A stretch of DNA of 64,000 bases from Alteromonas pelagimontana (lineage in GTDB: Bacteria; Pseudomonadota; Gammaproteobacteria; Enterobacterales; Alteromonadaceae): positions 3,782,001 through 3,846,000 of the forward strand of contig NZ_CP052766.1 in the NCBI RefSeq assembly GCF_002499975.2. Reading direction: 5' to 3'. The notes beneath the pieces were generated by a model. The model ran no database searches. It saw only the letters and a list, made by a program, of their open reading frames with translations, and was not told where the DNA came from. Of the stretch, positions 24,523 through 34,009 are shown one piece after another. The translations under genes were made by a program, and so were the position numbers. Numbering within the stretch: the first letter of the stretch is position 1; every line of letters begins with the position of its first letter.

Positions 24523-27500
24523 ATGAAAGTATTTACGAACACACATAAGCGCTATCAGCTGTCAGCACTGACATTAGGAGTGTTGGCAAGCCTTCAGGCA
24601 GGTCAGGTACGTGCTCAGGAAACCGACGCCGCCGTTGATGAGAGCAGCATAGAAGTCATCAATGTAAGTGGTATTCGTGGTTCGCAGGTCGCATCTATCT
24701 TTAATAAACGTACTGCCGATACAGTCGTTGATTCTATTGCTGCTACCGATATCGGCAAGTTACCGGATGTCACGATTTCAGATTCGCTTCAGCGTATTTC
24801 CGGTGTTCAGATTCGACGTTCTGCCGGTGAGGGCGCATCGCTAAACATTCGCGGTTTGCCGCAAGTAGTGACTCAGCTGAACGGTGAGCAGTATCTGGGG
24901 GCTAACTCTGTTGTCTCTACTCAACCGAACTTCAGCGATATTCCTTCACAACTTTTCCGCGGTGCCGATGTATATAAAAATGCCACTGCAGATTTAGGAA
25001 ATGCGGGCATTACGGGTACGGTAAACCTGAAGACCTATCGCCCCTTTGACTTTGAAGAAGGTCAAACGGTCTCAGGCTCTGTAGAATTTCAACGTGGTGA
25101 TGAAACCCAGGAAAATGATCCTAACTTATCCGCCCTGTACAACTGGCATAATGGTAAAGTCGGCTTTTTAATATCCGGTACTTACGCCAATGTTAATTTA
25201 GCTAACTCCTATAACGGCTTGAACACCGGCAGTCCTGGGGATGCTGGCTGGACTGACCGCACCAGCGCCGAAGAAGTAGGCGAGCCCGGCCGTGATGGAC
25301 GCGTTATTCTTGGAGCTCAAGGCTTTTCGGCGTGGAATCAGGGCACAGAGCGGGAACGTTTTGGCATAAACTCTTCTACTCAGGTGGATTTGGGTGAAGG
25401 ATTTGTATTTACCGCTGATATTTTCTATACCGAGCAGGAAGAATTCAATCGTAAATTGGGTATGAGCGCCACCAACAAGTGGGGGCCACGTGGCTGGTTT
25501 ACGCCTACCGAAGAACGTGCTACTGGTGCAATGATTGATGGCGGTGAGGTCTACGCATGGTCACAGGCTGAGCTGTATCCTTCGCGGTTAAAGTCGTTTA
25601 CGCAGAATGACGTTTACAATAACAGCTCCACCAATATAAATTTGCAACTGGATTACGACAACGGCGGGGCGTTCACCGGTGAGTTTCGAACCATAATTGG
25701 TCGCGCTTCCCAAGAACACCGTCATGGCTATAACGAAGGCGATTTAACTAATGGTTCAACCACGTTGGGAAGAACAACCAATCTGGTTCCCTCCGATAAA
25801 TGTGGCCCGAACGATGAGGTGGTAGGCGATGAAGGAGGTTGCCTGCAAGCTATTAATGCCAACGGCTACAGTGAAGATCCCCATTTAACCTACGACACTA
25901 CTGGAGAACATCCGGTGTGGAGCGGCTTTGATCGCGAACTTGCAGGTGGATTGGGCGGCGGTGCCACTATCGCAGATTATATGGCAAATCTGGATAGCTA
26001 TAACGTCGGAGCGTTTTCTTCTGAAGGTAACGAAAATGCAGAAGGTGATCTGAACGCGTTCAGCATGAAAGGGAAGTACCGTTTAGAAGAAGGCTATATT
26101 ACCAGCATCGATGCGGGAATTCGTTACGCCAAACGTAGCGCGGAATATGAACGGTATAATCTGTTTTCTCCAGTACAAACTGCTGGGTGTGAAGCGCAAT
26201 GGAAGGCCACCGACGTGCTGCTAAACGCCCCCGCACCAGCCTGTTCTGATGGCGAAACGGTTAACGGCGAATTTATGCCTTATGCCGCTTTGGAAAGTAT
26301 TCCTCTTGATCAGTACAACAATGTTGTGCAGGTGACAGATTTTGGCCCTGTTAGTGGCATTCCTGCTGTCTGGGCAGCAGATCCTCGCGACTATGATGAT
26401 CCCGAAGCTTTCCATAACAGAGTATTTGGTTCCAGCACGAAAAATGTAATACCGGGTTCCAGCTTTAGCGCCGATATTGCAGAATTAAACTATTTTGTTC
26501 AGGCAAATTTTGAAGCATTAGATGGCCTGTTAAAAGGTAACGCAGGCGTACGTGTAATTGAAACCGATTTATCGGTTAAACAAAATATTGCCGGTGAAAA
26601 CAAAGCGTACGGCGGTACGGCTGTAGATACCGGCGATGTGCTTTCAAGCAGGGATTACACTAACGTTTTGCCATCGCTGAACGTTTCTTACAGCATTACT
26701 GATGATCTTGTTGCAAGGTTTGCTTTTTCAAAAGCAATGACCCCTTTGAACCTGAACCAGTATGGCGAAGGTTTGACTCTTAGCAACGCTTTGGATTCTG
26801 TAGCGGGAAGTCCCACCGAAGGGCAGTTTATTGTGACCGGAGGCAGCCTGGCTGGAAACCCGAATCTGGACCCGTGGGAATCGACGAATTACGACATTTC
26901 TTTGGAATGGTACACCGGCGAAGCCAGCATGATAAGCGCGGCGATTTTCCGCGTTGAGATTGACAGCTTTACCGTAAGCGAGACGGTGGATATGGAAATG
27001 CCTGACGCCGATGGTATTGTGCGCCGTAGCGTGCCTATTTCAACGCTGGTGCAGGGAGAAGGCGGCACGCTTAAAGGTTTTGAAATCGGGGCAAAAATTG
27101 CCTTAAGCGATTATCTTGCCGCCGACAGTATGTTCACCAACTTTGGTATCGATTCTAACTTTACCTATTCACCCAGTGAAGGTTCTGGCACCGATATCTA
27201 CGGCGAACAAAATATGTTTAACGACAACTCCGAGCGCCAGTTTAACTTGATTGGCTGGTATCAGGGCGACCGTTTTGAAGCGCGTATTGCATACAACTAT
27301 CGTAGTGAACGTTTGGCAGGACAGGGCGGATGGGGCGCGCTGAATCTGTTTCAGGACGAAACTGCCTATGTGGATGTGTCGGCCAGCTACGATATCAACG
27401 ACAATTTCACTGTTTATGCGCAAGGGTCTAACGTGACCGGTGAGTATGAAGACTACTATCTGCAATGGCCGGACCAGTACGCCTTCCAGAACTACTATGA

Positions 27501-27537
27501 AACCCGTTACACAGTGGGTGTGCGGGCAAAGTTCTAA
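24523..27537 (+). CDS. TonB-dependent outer-membrane receptor (probable manno-oligosaccharide uptake)
   Basis: 1004 residues: signal peptide ending near VRAQE, TonB-box-like SIEVINVSG, plug domain (IAATDIGKLPDVTISDSLQRI, IRGLPQVVTQLNGEQ) and a beta barrel ending in an aromatic residue (VGVRAKF). It stands alone between two terminator or promoter regions and is followed by a LacI regulator and an acetylesterase. Association with the mannobiose pathway genes a few kilobases on suggests a mannan-derived ligand, which is inference. Confidence 0.9.
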   Translation: MKVFTNTHKRYQLSALTLGVLASLQAGQVRAQETDAAVDESSIEVINVSGIRGSQVASIFNKRTADTVVDSIAATDIGKLPDVTISDSLQRISGVQIRRSAGEGASLNIRGLPQVVTQLNGEQYLGANSVVSTQPNFSDIPSQLFRGADVYKNATADLGNAGITGTVNLKTYRPFDFEEGQTVSGSVEFQRGDETQENDPNLSALYNWHNGKVGFLISGTYANVNLANSYNGLNTGSPGDAGWTDRTSAEEVGEPGRDGRVILGAQGFSAWNQGTERERFGINSSTQVDLGEGFVFTADIFYTEQEEFNRKLGMSATNKWGPRGWFTPTEERATGAMIDGGEVYAWSQAELYPSRLKSFTQNDVYNNSSTNINLQLDYDNGGAFTGEFRTIIGRASQEHRHGYNEGDLTNGSTTLGRTTNLVPSDKCGPNDEVVGDEGGCLQAINANGYSEDPHLTYDTTGEHPVWSGFDRELAGGLGGGATIADYMANLDSYNVGAFSSEGNENAEGDLNAFSMKGKYRLEEGYITSIDAGIRYAKRSAEYERYNLFSPVQTAGCEAQWKATDVLLNAPAPACSDGETVNGEFMPYAALESIPLDQYNNVVQVTDFGPVSGIPAVWAADPRDYDDPEAFHNRVFGSSTKNVIPGSSFSADIAELNYFVQANFEALDGLLKGNAGVRVIETDLSVKQNIAGENKAYGGTAVDTGDVLSSRDYTNVLPSLNVSYSITDDLVARFAFSKAMTPLNLNQYGEGLTLSNALDSVAGSPTEGQFIVTGGSLAGNPNLDPWESTNYDISLEWYTGEASMISAAIFRVEIDSFTVSETVDMEMPDADGIVRRSVPISTLVQGEGGTLKGFEIGAKIALSDYLAADSMFTNFGIDSNFTYSPSEGSGTDIYGEQNMFNDNSERQFNLIGWYQGDRFEARIAYNYRSERLAGQGGWGALNLFQDETAYVDVSASYDINDNFTVYAQGSNVTGEYEDYYLQWPDQYAFQNYYETRYTVGVRAKF

Positions 27538-27558
27538 AACTGAACTTGCCGAAAACTG

Positions 27559-27583
27559 AGGTGCCAGCGTTGCTGGCACCTTT
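27559..27583 (+). terminator. Terminator after the TonB receptor gene
   Basis: Stem AGGTGCCAGC/GCTGGCACCT with a three-base loop followed by TTTGG, 22 bases past the stop. Confidence 0.7.
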
Positions 27584-27807
27584 GGCTGTTGCGCTTATTA
27601 ATTAGTGTAAAGGGACTTTATCAACGCGCTGACGAACATACTTATGGATAAATTTCTCTTTCTATTAAGTTTTTCACAAGTTAGGGTGTTTGTTGAAAAC
27701 GAAATAGTTCAGAATAATACCTTGTGCAGGGACAGCATGATGAAACTCACTATTACGAGTGCTCGAATCCTGCAATCTTTCTCCAGATAAGAAATAAAGA
27801 TAAATGT

Positions 27808-28800
27808 ATGGCGACAATTCGAGATGTTTCTAAAGAATCCGGTTTATCCATTGCCACGGTGTCCCGCGCAATAAGTAATCCTGAGCTGGTTTCAAAGGAA
27901 AGTCTTAAACGGGTTAACCAGGCCATAGATAAACTTCAATACCGGCCGAACCTGACGTCCCAAAAATTCCGTTTACAGCGCACCAATACTATCGTTGTGC
28001 TGGTTCCCAATATTGCCAATTTGTTTTTTGCCAGTCTCATCAGTGGTATAGAAGATACGGCTGCCAAGTACGGCTATAACGTGTTGTTAGGGGATACAAG
28101 AGATATTACCAGCCGCGAAAAAGAATTTATTAACCTGGTGGAAACCCGACAGGCTGACGGGATCATTCAGCTTCGCCCCCATCATAAAGAGTCATTGCTA
28201 CCTAACTGCAATGTGAAAGCAGTGAACGCAGCGGGCTGCGCGAATACTCCCTATCTTTCAGTGCGTATCGACAATACGGAAGCTGCGTATAAGGTAGTCA
28301 AATACCTGCTCGATCAAGGTCACAGAAAAATCGGAGTCATTTCTGGTTTAAAAGATAACCCCCATACCCGCGATCGTATGTTGGGCTACCGTCAGGCTTT
28401 GCAGCAGGCAAATATCGCGTTCAACGACGATTATGTAATAGAAGGGGACTTTACTCTTTGGTCTGGATTAAATGCTGTTCAGCACTTTGCGCAGCTTAAA
28501 GACAAGCCCACAGCATTATTTTGTATGAATGACGAAATGGCGATTGGTGCAATTAAAGGCTTAAAAGAGAAGGGGCTTCGCGTACCTCAGGATATCTCAG
28601 TGACAGGGTTTGATGATTTAGAGGTATCTAATTACAGCGACCCACCGCTGACTACAGTACGCCAGCCTGGTGTAAAAATTGGTGAAAAGGCCGCCGAATT
28701 ACTTTTCCAAATGATCGAGGGAACTGAGCCAAAGTTAATTGAATACATCTTGCCTTTCGAACTGATAATTCGTGAAAGCACCCGGCCATATTTACTCTGA
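27808..28800 (+). CDS. LacI-family transcriptional regulator
   Basis: About 330 residues from ATG 27808 (MATIRDVSKESGLS), the conserved LacI start; the in-frame extension from 27724 does not match the family. Helix-turn-helix at residues 4-25, hinge near residue 50, then a periplasmic-binding-protein-like effector domain (PNIANLFFASLISGIEDTA, FDDLEVSNYSDPPLTTVRQP). It is close in sequence to the second LacI protein at 32793, sharing long identical stretches, so the two are probably paralogues with similar operators. Likely effectors are manno-oligosaccharides or related sugars. Confidence 0.92.
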   Translation: MATIRDVSKESGLSIATVSRAISNPELVSKESLKRVNQAIDKLQYRPNLTSQKFRLQRTNTIVVLVPNIANLFFASLISGIEDTAAKYGYNVLLGDTRDITSREKEFINLVETRQADGIIQLRPHHKESLLPNCNVKAVNAAGCANTPYLSVRIDNTEAAYKVVKYLLDQGHRKIGVISGLKDNPHTRDRMLGYRQALQQANIAFNDDYVIEGDFTLWSGLNAVQHFAQLKDKPTALFCMNDEMAIGAIKGLKEKGLRVPQDISVTGFDDLEVSNYSDPPLTTVRQPGVKIGEKAAELLFQMIEGTEPKLIEYILPFELIIRESTRPYLL

Positions 28801-28916
28801 CAGAACTTTTTTCTAAACGCTGAGTTGATACGAGCATCAAAAGATTGCGGTTACCGATGTACTCTTTGATTCTTCAGACTCAGGTCGACATTTACCAATG
28901 GGAATGAAATTAACTG

Positions 28917-30836
28917 ATGAAAATAGCAATTATTGCAGGACTGCTGTCGATGATTAGCATTCAAAGCGTAGCAATGACAGTGTCTCCTTTGTTCACCGAC
29001 CATATGGTGCTGCAGCGCGATAAAGAAGTCAAAGTATGGGGCAGCGCGCCGCCGGGACAGAAAGTAAAAGTCTCCGTTAATCAACAGCAATTTTCCACCG
29101 TCACTGACGAAAGTGGTAACTGGACACTCGTTATGCCACCTCATCAAAAAGGCGGCCCTTTTACGCTGCTGGTTGAAGGCGATGAGACCCGTGAAGTATC
29201 GGATTTGTACTTTGGCGAGGTGTGGATAGCGGGCGGGCAATCCAACATGGAGTGGGATTTACAGGATAATGTAGTCGGGCACGAGCAGGAAGTTGCCAAT
29301 GCAGAAATACCCTTGATCCGCTTTTTTGATGTGCCAAATACGCTGTCTCCGAAAAAGCAGGAACAGTTGCCTGAAGGGCAATGGCGGGTTGCATCGCCAG
29401 AAACTGCTGGTGAATTTTCCGCTGTGGCATGGTTTTTCGCTAAGCGCTTGCAGCAACATGAAGATGTGGCGGTGGGCATCATCGAAAGTAACTGGGGCGG
29501 TACGCCGGCAGAAGCATGGACAGATATCGACGAAGTAAAAAATGTTCCGGGCTATAAAGCCATGGCAACTGAAGTGTTAAAAACTGAAAACTGGCCGCAA
29601 AAGCTTGCGGCGAATGAAAAGCGAAATACTGAGAAGTGGTCCCGGATAAACAGCGTCGAGCAGGCACTGGCCACCGGTGCTGCCGGTATCGGCTTTGATG
29701 ATAGCTCATGGGCTATTCGTACTTTACCTAATACCACGGCGCTACACGATTTTGTGTGGCTACGACATAGGTTCACCCTAAGTAGAAATGAAGCGCAGAG
29801 TTCGGTTGCGTTAAGTTTGGGAGATATTGTTCAAAACGCTTTTATTTTCATCAATGGCAAGTTACTGGCAACCGAAGACTGGCGCAATGGCGACTCCCTT
29901 CATGAAGTGCCAGCTTCTATGTTAAAAGCGGGAGAGAATGTCATTGCGATTCGCGCAGCCAATGACTGGGACAACAATGTGTTTGTGGGCAAAGAGGGTG
30001 AAATATGGCTGTCGGTAAAAGGAGAAAAGACGGATCTGTTCGCAGACTGGAAATACAGCAACCAGGTAGAGCCTCCCATGCCCGATGTAAAAAACTACAG
30101 CTTTACGCCAGGATTTCTTTATAACGCAATGATTTACCCGCTGTTGCCTTATGCAGCGGCTGGAGTTATCTGGTATCAGGGCGAAAGCAATGTCGAGCGG
30201 CACCCTTATTACGCCGCGTTGTTCTCGAAAATGATTGAGAATTGGCGCACCCGCGCAAATGCTCCTGATCTCCCCTTTCTTTATGTACAGCTAGCGGCAT
30301 TTTTACCGCGTCAGCCATTGCAGCCGGATAGCGCCTGGGCTTATTTGCGAGATGCGCAGCGCCAAACCTTGGCTTTACCGTTCACCGGTATGGCGGTCAC
30401 TATTGATGTAGGCAATGGCGACGACATCCATCCTAAGCGTAAACGAGTGGTCGGGGAACGGCTATGGCTGCAGGCGGCAAGTAAGGTGTATGGCGATAAT
30501 ATCCTGTCCTCTGGTCCGGATTATCGAGCAATGGAAAACCAGGGTAGTCGCATCATCGTGCATTTTGACCATGACAAAGGCTTGCAAACCACCGACGGGC
30601 AAGCTCCTAAAGGCTTCATTATTGCAGGTAAAGATGGAGTCTTTTATAGAGGAAAGGCAACGATAAAAGGGCGTACTGTAGAGGTTCACCATCCACAAGT
30701 TAGCGAGCCCGTGGCCCTGCGTTATGCCTGGGCAGATAATCCAGCAGTAAATCTGGTAAACGCTGAAGGTTTGCCAGCTGTACCTTTTAGAACGGATAAC
30801 TGGAACGCAGAACACGTAAGTGCGGCATCAGAATAA
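28917..30836 (+). CDS. Sialate-O-acetylesterase-like carbohydrate acetylesterase (CE20-like architecture)
   Basis: 639 residues with a signal peptide (to about residue 20). The layout is an N-terminal beta sandwich (MVLQRDKEVKVWG), SGNH core with the nucleophile S109 in AGGQSNMEW, an inserted jelly-roll domain at roughly residues 250-370 (FVWLRHRFTLSR, INGKLLATEDW), then the rest of the SGNH core (VIWYQGESN) with D502 and H505 in GDDIHP. Xanthomonas xyloglucan acetylesterase (family CE20) has this layout. Here, beside mannobiose genes, acetylated mannan is an equally likely substrate. Sialic acid genes are absent, which argues against the literal family name. Confidence 0.85.
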   Translation: MKIAIIAGLLSMISIQSVAMTVSPLFTDHMVLQRDKEVKVWGSAPPGQKVKVSVNQQQFSTVTDESGNWTLVMPPHQKGGPFTLLVEGDETREVSDLYFGEVWIAGGQSNMEWDLQDNVVGHEQEVANAEIPLIRFFDVPNTLSPKKQEQLPEGQWRVASPETAGEFSAVAWFFAKRLQQHEDVAVGIIESNWGGTPAEAWTDIDEVKNVPGYKAMATEVLKTENWPQKLAANEKRNTEKWSRINSVEQALATGAAGIGFDDSSWAIRTLPNTTALHDFVWLRHRFTLSRNEAQSSVALSLGDIVQNAFIFINGKLLATEDWRNGDSLHEVPASMLKAGENVIAIRAANDWDNNVFVGKEGEIWLSVKGEKTDLFADWKYSNQVEPPMPDVKNYSFTPGFLYNAMIYPLLPYAAAGVIWYQGESNVERHPYYAALFSKMIENWRTRANAPDLPFLYVQLAAFLPRQPLQPDSAWAYLRDAQRQTLALPFTGMAVTIDVGNGDDIHPKRKRVVGERLWLQAASKVYGDNILSSGPDYRAMENQGSRIIVHFDHDKGLQTTDGQAPKGFIIAGKDGVFYRGKATIKGRTVEVHHPQVSEPVALRYAWADNPAVNLVNAEGLPAVPFRTDNWNAEHVSAASE

Positions 30837-30944
30837 GCAACCCAAACAAAGATTGAGCAGAAAGTTAAACTGATATACTAATTCTCCCGTTGAGTGAGCA
30901 CACATCAAGGAGGATTCGTACTAGTATTGTTTGGTATAAAATAA

Positions 30945-30984
30945 GGCTGCCACTGTTACCAGAGGCGCGATAACAGGGGCAGCC
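30945..30984. terminator. Long hairpin between convergent esterase and Nudix genes
   Basis: Two stacked stems, GGCTGCC/GGCAGCC and CTGTTA/TAACAG, around a 14-base loop. Probably ends transcription from both sides. Confidence 0.55.
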
Positions 30985-31021
30985 GCTTTAGCATCCAATT
31001 GCAATATGCACGTAAAGTGTA

Positions 31022-31522
31022 TTAGCGTCTGCAAAAGCGCCGTATGGCTTCACGCAGTGATGGAAAAGCAATTGTCGTTAAATCAATTTTATCGCGCTCC
31101 AGCCAGTGAACCTGAAGAATTTCACTAGCTTCTGGAGTGAGTGTCGGGCGTGAAGACAGTTCAATCGAAAATACAGCATCACAGGTATGATACAGTACAT
31201 CTGTATACCGATAGGTGTTAGGCAAAGACACAAAGTATTGCCAATCGGTCAAGGTTAACCCCAGCTCTTCTTCCACCTCTCGCGACAAAGCCTGCTCAAG
31301 AGATTCGCCGTGATCAACAAAACCGCCCGGCAGATCGAACATTCCTTTCCCCGGATTTCTGGCTCTCTGGGTAACTAACATGGCATTGTCACAAGTAATA
31401 ATACCGGCCACCGCTGATGCCGTATTGTGATAATACACGAAGCCGCAGTCTGGGCAGCGATATTCAGAGCCGTTGATAGTTGAGATATTGGCGCTTCGGC
31501 ATTGCGGACAAAAGTTAAACAT
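31022..31522 (-). CDS. Nudix hydrolase with zinc ribbon
   Basis: 166 residues from ATG 31522, preceded by ACGGAG at good spacing. The N-terminus has a four-cysteine zinc ribbon (CPQC, CPDC), followed by a Nudix domain with a near-canonical box (GGFVDHGESLEQALSREVEEELG). Such proteins hydrolyse nucleoside diphosphate derivatives, but the substrate is not readable. It begins 13 bases after the AGE-family isomerase gene and is probably co-transcribed with it. Confidence 0.85.
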   Translation of the reverse strand: MFNFCPQCRSANISTINGSEYRCPDCGFVYYHNTASAVAGIITCDNAMLVTQRARNPGKGMFDLPGGFVDHGESLEQALSREVEEELGLTLTDWQYFVSLPNTYRYTDVLYHTCDAVFSIELSSRPTLTPEASEILQVHWLERDKIDLTTIAFPSLREAIRRFCRR

Positions 31523-31535
31523 AGTGACTCCGTAG

Positions 31536-32714
31536 TTACTGGCAACGCAGACGCAGCCAGTTGAATACTTCATTATGCGTCATACATAAATGATATAGGG
31601 TACTGGCGGGCATGGAAGCGTCAAGAATGTTGTTTTTTTCATCCCGACGATCGATATAATGTCCGGCACGTTCAGGGTGACGATAATGACGCATCAGACT
31701 TGATAGGGCGTTTGAGGCGTCGTTGACATAAGCATGGCTCTTGTTTTTTTCATTGGGAAACAATATTGTCATGGCCAGAGCTGCTTTCACCCATTCTGTC
31801 ATAGGCCAGCAACGTTTGGTGCCTGTAATTACCTCGCCAGTTGCAGTCACGGCGTCAAGAAGTAGGTCAGAACTTTTGCAAAGACCAATTTTGAGTGCCT
31901 GGCGATAAAGCGTAGTGCAATATTTGTGTACAGGCTTGCCAGATAGGCTCCCATATTTATACAGCAGCCATACCCATTCCATCATATGGCCGGGTTCAAT
32001 TACATGACTACGAGCGGGATCGGGTTGCCAGTTGTCAGTAAAAAATTCCCGTAGCACAGCCGCTTCTTCATCAAAAAAAACTGTTTCGAAAAGCGCGAAC
32101 ATTTCTCCGGCGTAAGCTAACCATTTGGCGTCTCTGGTGGATTCATACAACGCCATAAATGCTTCGAAAAGGTGCATGTGCGGGTTTTGCCGACGGACCT
32201 GATAGGCATAATCACCTTCTTTCCATCCTCCGCGTGAACCTTTTAATAAATGTTCAATGATGTTTATTAAATTATGGGCATTTTTCAGCGCGTGTAAATC
32301 GTGAAACACTCGATAGCGCCATGCGTAAGCCAAAAGAAAAAAGGCGCAGTCGTACAAATCTCGCGAAGTATCAATAACCTGATTTTCAGCATTTAGTATG
32401 GTGGGATAAAAACCCGGAGAATGACTTTCGGTCGAATTCGCCAGGAAACTGTCAATGCCATGCAGGATGTCACTACCTGAATCTGTCCACCCACGCGTTT
32501 GGCCGTAGCAGACGCAGAACATTTGCCGGGCTTGAACTCGAATTCGCTTGTGGCTGCGTAAATCGGGATGACCATGGGCGGTAAAGGTCTCGATGCTAGC
32601 GCCACTTGCCTCAAAACCATTGGCTAACCATACGGGAAAAACCTGTTGTCCCAGCCAATGATCATAAGCATTAGCGGCTTCAACTAAACGGCAATTGTTA
32701 ATTTTACTATTCAT
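31536..32714 (-). CDS. AGE-family sugar isomerase/epimerase, probable D-mannose isomerase
   Basis: 392 residues of the N-acylglucosamine 2-epimerase (alpha/alpha)6-barrel family: RVQARQMF, QNPHMHLFEAF, EPGHMMEWVWLL, PMTEWVKAAL. It resembles mannose isomerase or YihS-type members more than cellobiose 2-epimerases. With mannose-releasing neighbours, conversion of mannose to fructose fits. An operator palindrome lies about 50 bases upstream, and the LacI gene that probably reads it is next. The protein is cytoplasmic. Confidence 0.83.
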   Translation of the reverse strand: MNSKINNCRLVEAANAYDHWLGQQVFPVWLANGFEASGASIETFTAHGHPDLRSHKRIRVQARQMFCVCYGQTRGWTDSGSDILHGIDSFLANSTESHSPGFYPTILNAENQVIDTSRDLYDCAFFLLAYAWRYRVFHDLHALKNAHNLINIIEHLLKGSRGGWKEGDYAYQVRRQNPHMHLFEAFMALYESTRDAKWLAYAGEMFALFETVFFDEEAAVLREFFTDNWQPDPARSHVIEPGHMMEWVWLLYKYGSLSGKPVHKYCTTLYRQALKIGLCKSSDLLLDAVTATGEVITGTKRCWPMTEWVKAALAMTILFPNEKNKSHAYVNDASNALSSLMRHYRHPERAGHYIDRRDEKNNILDASMPASTLYHLCMTHNEVFNWLRLRCQ

Positions 32715-32764
32715 TCAAACGCGCTGTCGGAATTACGAGATATAGCTCAATAATACCTTAAAAA

Positions 32765-32776
32765 TGAACCGGTTCA
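32765..32776. promoter_or_regulatory. LacI operator palindrome TGAACCGGTTCA (copy 1)
   Basis: Perfect 12-base palindrome with central CCGG between the LacI gene stop and the isomerase start. Identical to the copy at 33936. Confidence 0.75.
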
Positions 32777-32792
32777 ATTCTTAACTGTAATG

Positions 32793-33785
32793 CTATTGGA
32801 AAGGCCCGGTGCTTTCGCGAATAATAAACTCAAAGGGAAGAATGACTTCTTCCGACTTTGGCGTGTCACCCTGAATAAGAGATATCAGCATTTCAGCGGC
32901 TTTCTCGCCAATTTTTTCTGCAGGCTGGGCGACCGTCGTAAGTGTAGGCACTACATATCGTGATACATCCATATCGTCAAAGCCTGCGACGGAGAGATCC
33001 TGTGGAATGCAAAATCCTTTGTCGATAAAGCCTTTCATAGCAGCAATGGCCATTTCGTCATTCATACAGAAGAAAGCAGTGGGCATGTTTGGCATCTGAC
33101 AAAATTGTTCGGCGGCACTTAGACCAGACCAGTAGTTGAAATCGCCTTCAACGACAAGGTCTTCATCGTAATCTATACCAGCTTGAGACAACGCCTTTTT
33201 GTAGCCTTCTAATCGATCAATCGTATGGGGGTTATGATGCAGACCTGAGATAACACCAATACGTTTATGCCCAAGACCAATAAGATGCTTAACGATTTTT
33301 TCTGATGCGGCAACATTGTCTATACGGACAGAATAAGAAGGTGTCCCACTACTGCTACTGGCGGTAACACTGGGAACGCCTTTGATAGGCAATAATGCTT
33401 CATCTTTGTAATACGGACGCAGATTAATTAAACCATCAGCAAGCCGGGTTTCGACCATGCGGATGAATTCTCTTTCTCGCTCAAGAGAGTCTTTAGTGTC
33501 GCCTAACAACACGCTAAAGCCAGCAGCCTGGGCAACAGCTTCAATCCCGCTAATCACTTTGGCGAAAAACAGGTTAGCGATATCGGGCACCATTACTACC
33601 AGCGTTTTAGAAGTGCTGGCACGGAATTTCTGCGCCAGCATGTTGGGCTTGTAGTTAAGCTTTTTTATGGCCGCTTCAATTTTTACCTGGTTTTTTCTGG
33701 AAACTTTTTGCGGATCATGTAGTGCCTTTGAGATAGTGCCGGTAGATAATCCAGCTTCACGCGCTACGTCTTTGATTGTCGCCAT
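32793..33785 (-). CDS. LacI-family transcriptional regulator of the mannobiose locus
   Basis: About 330 residues from ATG 33785 (MATIKDVAREAGLS), with AAGGAAC six bases upstream; the longer reading from 33839 is not family-like. Helix-turn-helix at residues 4-25 and an effector domain with FDDMDVSRYVVPTLTTVAQP. Identical palindromes lie on each side of the gene, one before the isomerase/Nudix operon and one before the symporter/GH130/epimerase operon. This supports local repression of both, with its own promoter possibly included. Confidence 0.92.
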   Translation of the reverse strand: MATIKDVAREAGLSTGTISKALHDPQKVSRKNQVKIEAAIKKLNYKPNMLAQKFRASTSKTLVVMVPDIANLFFAKVISGIEAVAQAAGFSVLLGDTKDSLEREREFIRMVETRLADGLINLRPYYKDEALLPIKGVPSVTASSSSGTPSYSVRIDNVAASEKIVKHLIGLGHKRIGVISGLHHNPHTIDRLEGYKKALSQAGIDYDEDLVVEGDFNYWSGLSAAEQFCQMPNMPTAFFCMNDEMAIAAMKGFIDKGFCIPQDLSVAGFDDMDVSRYVVPTLTTVAQPAEKIGEKAAEMLISLIQGDTPKSEEVILPFEFIIRESTGPFQ

Positions 33786-33935
33786 AAAAGTTCCTTTGTT
33801 TCTAAAGCCAGTGCACGCACTATACCTGACAAACGACATATGGGAATAGTGATTAAGATACCAATGGCTAACGGAGATATTCTCGAATTTTTAGAAAATA
33901 TTTGTAGGTAAAAAGGTTATATTTTACTTGAATTG

Positions 33936-33947
33936 TGAACCGGTTCA
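33936..33947. promoter_or_regulatory. LacI operator palindrome TGAACCGGTTCA (copy 2)
   Basis: Perfect 12-base palindrome 63 bases upstream of the symporter start, in the divergent region shared with the LacI gene. Confidence 0.75.
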
Positions 33948-34009
33948 ATTTATGTTCTTGTAGCATAGTTGCTCCACGTTGTTAACAGGCTGTAACACGG
34001 AATGAATAT

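Noticed and set aside
27755..27790. TGCTCGAATCCTGCA resembles the T-arm of a tRNA
   Set aside because: No matching acceptor, D-arm or anticodon arm around it, and it lies just upstream of the LacI gene.
28917..30836. Sialic acid metabolism
   Set aside because: No sialic acid genes are nearby; the family name reflects history and the neighbours are mannan genes.
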